Source: Chelatococcus caeni | GTDB lineage: Bacteria > Pseudomonadota > Alphaproteobacteria > Rhizobiales > Beijerinckiaceae | Direction of reading: 5' to 3' | Assembly (NCBI RefSeq): GCF_014196925.1 | Contig: NZ_JACIEN010000012.1 | Location: forward strand, 1 to 60,147 | Length of the DNA stretch: 60,147 nt | In this document: positions 60,053 through 60,147 of the stretch, piece by piece | Layout of the letters: every line of letters begins with the position of its first letter | Numbering within the stretch: the first letter of the stretch is position 1 | Notes under the pieces: model-generated | Database searches by the model: none | Seen by the model: the letters and a program-made list of their open reading frames with translations, nothing else | What the model was told of the DNA's origin: nothing | Program-made: the position numbers and the translations under genes

Positions 60053-60147
60053 AGAGTCCGTTTGAGAATGGTGTCAGTGGCTGATCCTGCGCAGCAGCAG
60101 GCTTCCCATGGCGACGTGGATCATGGCCTCGGACACGTCGATGCGCT
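60053..60147 (-). mobile_element. 3' end of an IS5-family insertion sequence (right copy)
   Basis: This is the exact reverse complement of bases 1-95, encoding the same IS5-type C-terminal tail. The flanking trinucleotide is TGA (60051-60053), another TNA target, but different from TTA at the left copy. The two were therefore separate insertions. Confidence 0.8.

Noticed and set aside
1-60147. Terminal inverted repeats of a giant transposon or linear plasmid
   Set aside because: The repeated 95 bases are the coding end of an IS transposase with different target bases at each end, so assembly boundaries at IS copies explain them better.

Overview
The window is GC-rich alphaproteobacterial DNA. 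The genes point to the order-level range Sphingomonadales/Hyphomicrobiales, but nothing here fixes the genus. It reads as the right-hand part of a large integrative and conjugative element (ICE) of the general ICEMlSymR7A type. It carries an RPA-type replication initiator, an excisionase-like gene, a frameshift-joined FseA-like activator, a small QseM-like protein, XRE regulators, the usual ICE/plasmid housekeeping block (SSB, DUF2493, Toprim, strawberry-notch-like methylase/helicase, ParB-like, RadC, DUF2958, ArdC), and a tyrosine integrase beside the 3' half of a tRNA-Gly(GCC). Conjugation pilus and coupling genes are not in view and would lie to the left. Both ends of the window are the same 95 bp IS5-family transposase end in opposite orientation, so the sequence probably stops where an assembler met a repeated IS.

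Layout. 1-3329: replication and excision-control genes, almost all on the minus strand. 3533-4134 and 14905-15343: the two halves of one IS110-family transposase gene, split by a 10.77 kb integrative mobilizable element (4135-14904). That element carries a large serine recombinase, HicAB, AlpA, a Ti-type relaxase, an IncQ-like oriT and TraC/TraD, with UbiA, LysE, Lrp and two less familiar genes as cargo. 15635-17531: a two-gene CBASS module (CD-NTase plus SLATT membrane effector). 17790-18110: a broken TerC fragment. 18165-36651: the minus-strand ICE housekeeping block, containing a plus-strand VapBC-EamA insertion at 26685-28262. Several of these genes share repeated hairpin leaders directly before their start codons. 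37086-38773: AbiEi/AbiEii behind two identical operator palindromes.

38894-50101: a defence island. Four overlapping genes encode a 5-methylcytosine methyltransferase, a full-length sigma-70 factor, a DrmA-like helicase and a DrmB-like DUF1998 protein. They are followed by a NERD/UvrD helicase, Vsr, a PIN-like protein and a DUF3883 gene broken by two lesions. 50463-55300: a DUF2971 gene and a Rad50-like ATPase with a zinc hook whose C-terminus looks like a LexA/S24 Ser-Lys peptidase. 55576-57081: integrase and attachment site. 57082-60147: flanking DNA with a DUF899 gene, a DJ-1/PfpI scrap, a membrane protein and an XRE/MmyB regulator truncated by the right-hand IS.

The element appears to control its own excision through RdfS/FseA/QseM-like proteins, protects itself during entry with ArdC, and carries several layers of phage defence. 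The two most promising undescribed systems are the DISARM-like operon with an embedded sigma factor and the Rad50-S24 fusion. The nested element that targets IS110 is the clearest structural discovery, because rejoining its flanks restores an intact transposase frame.
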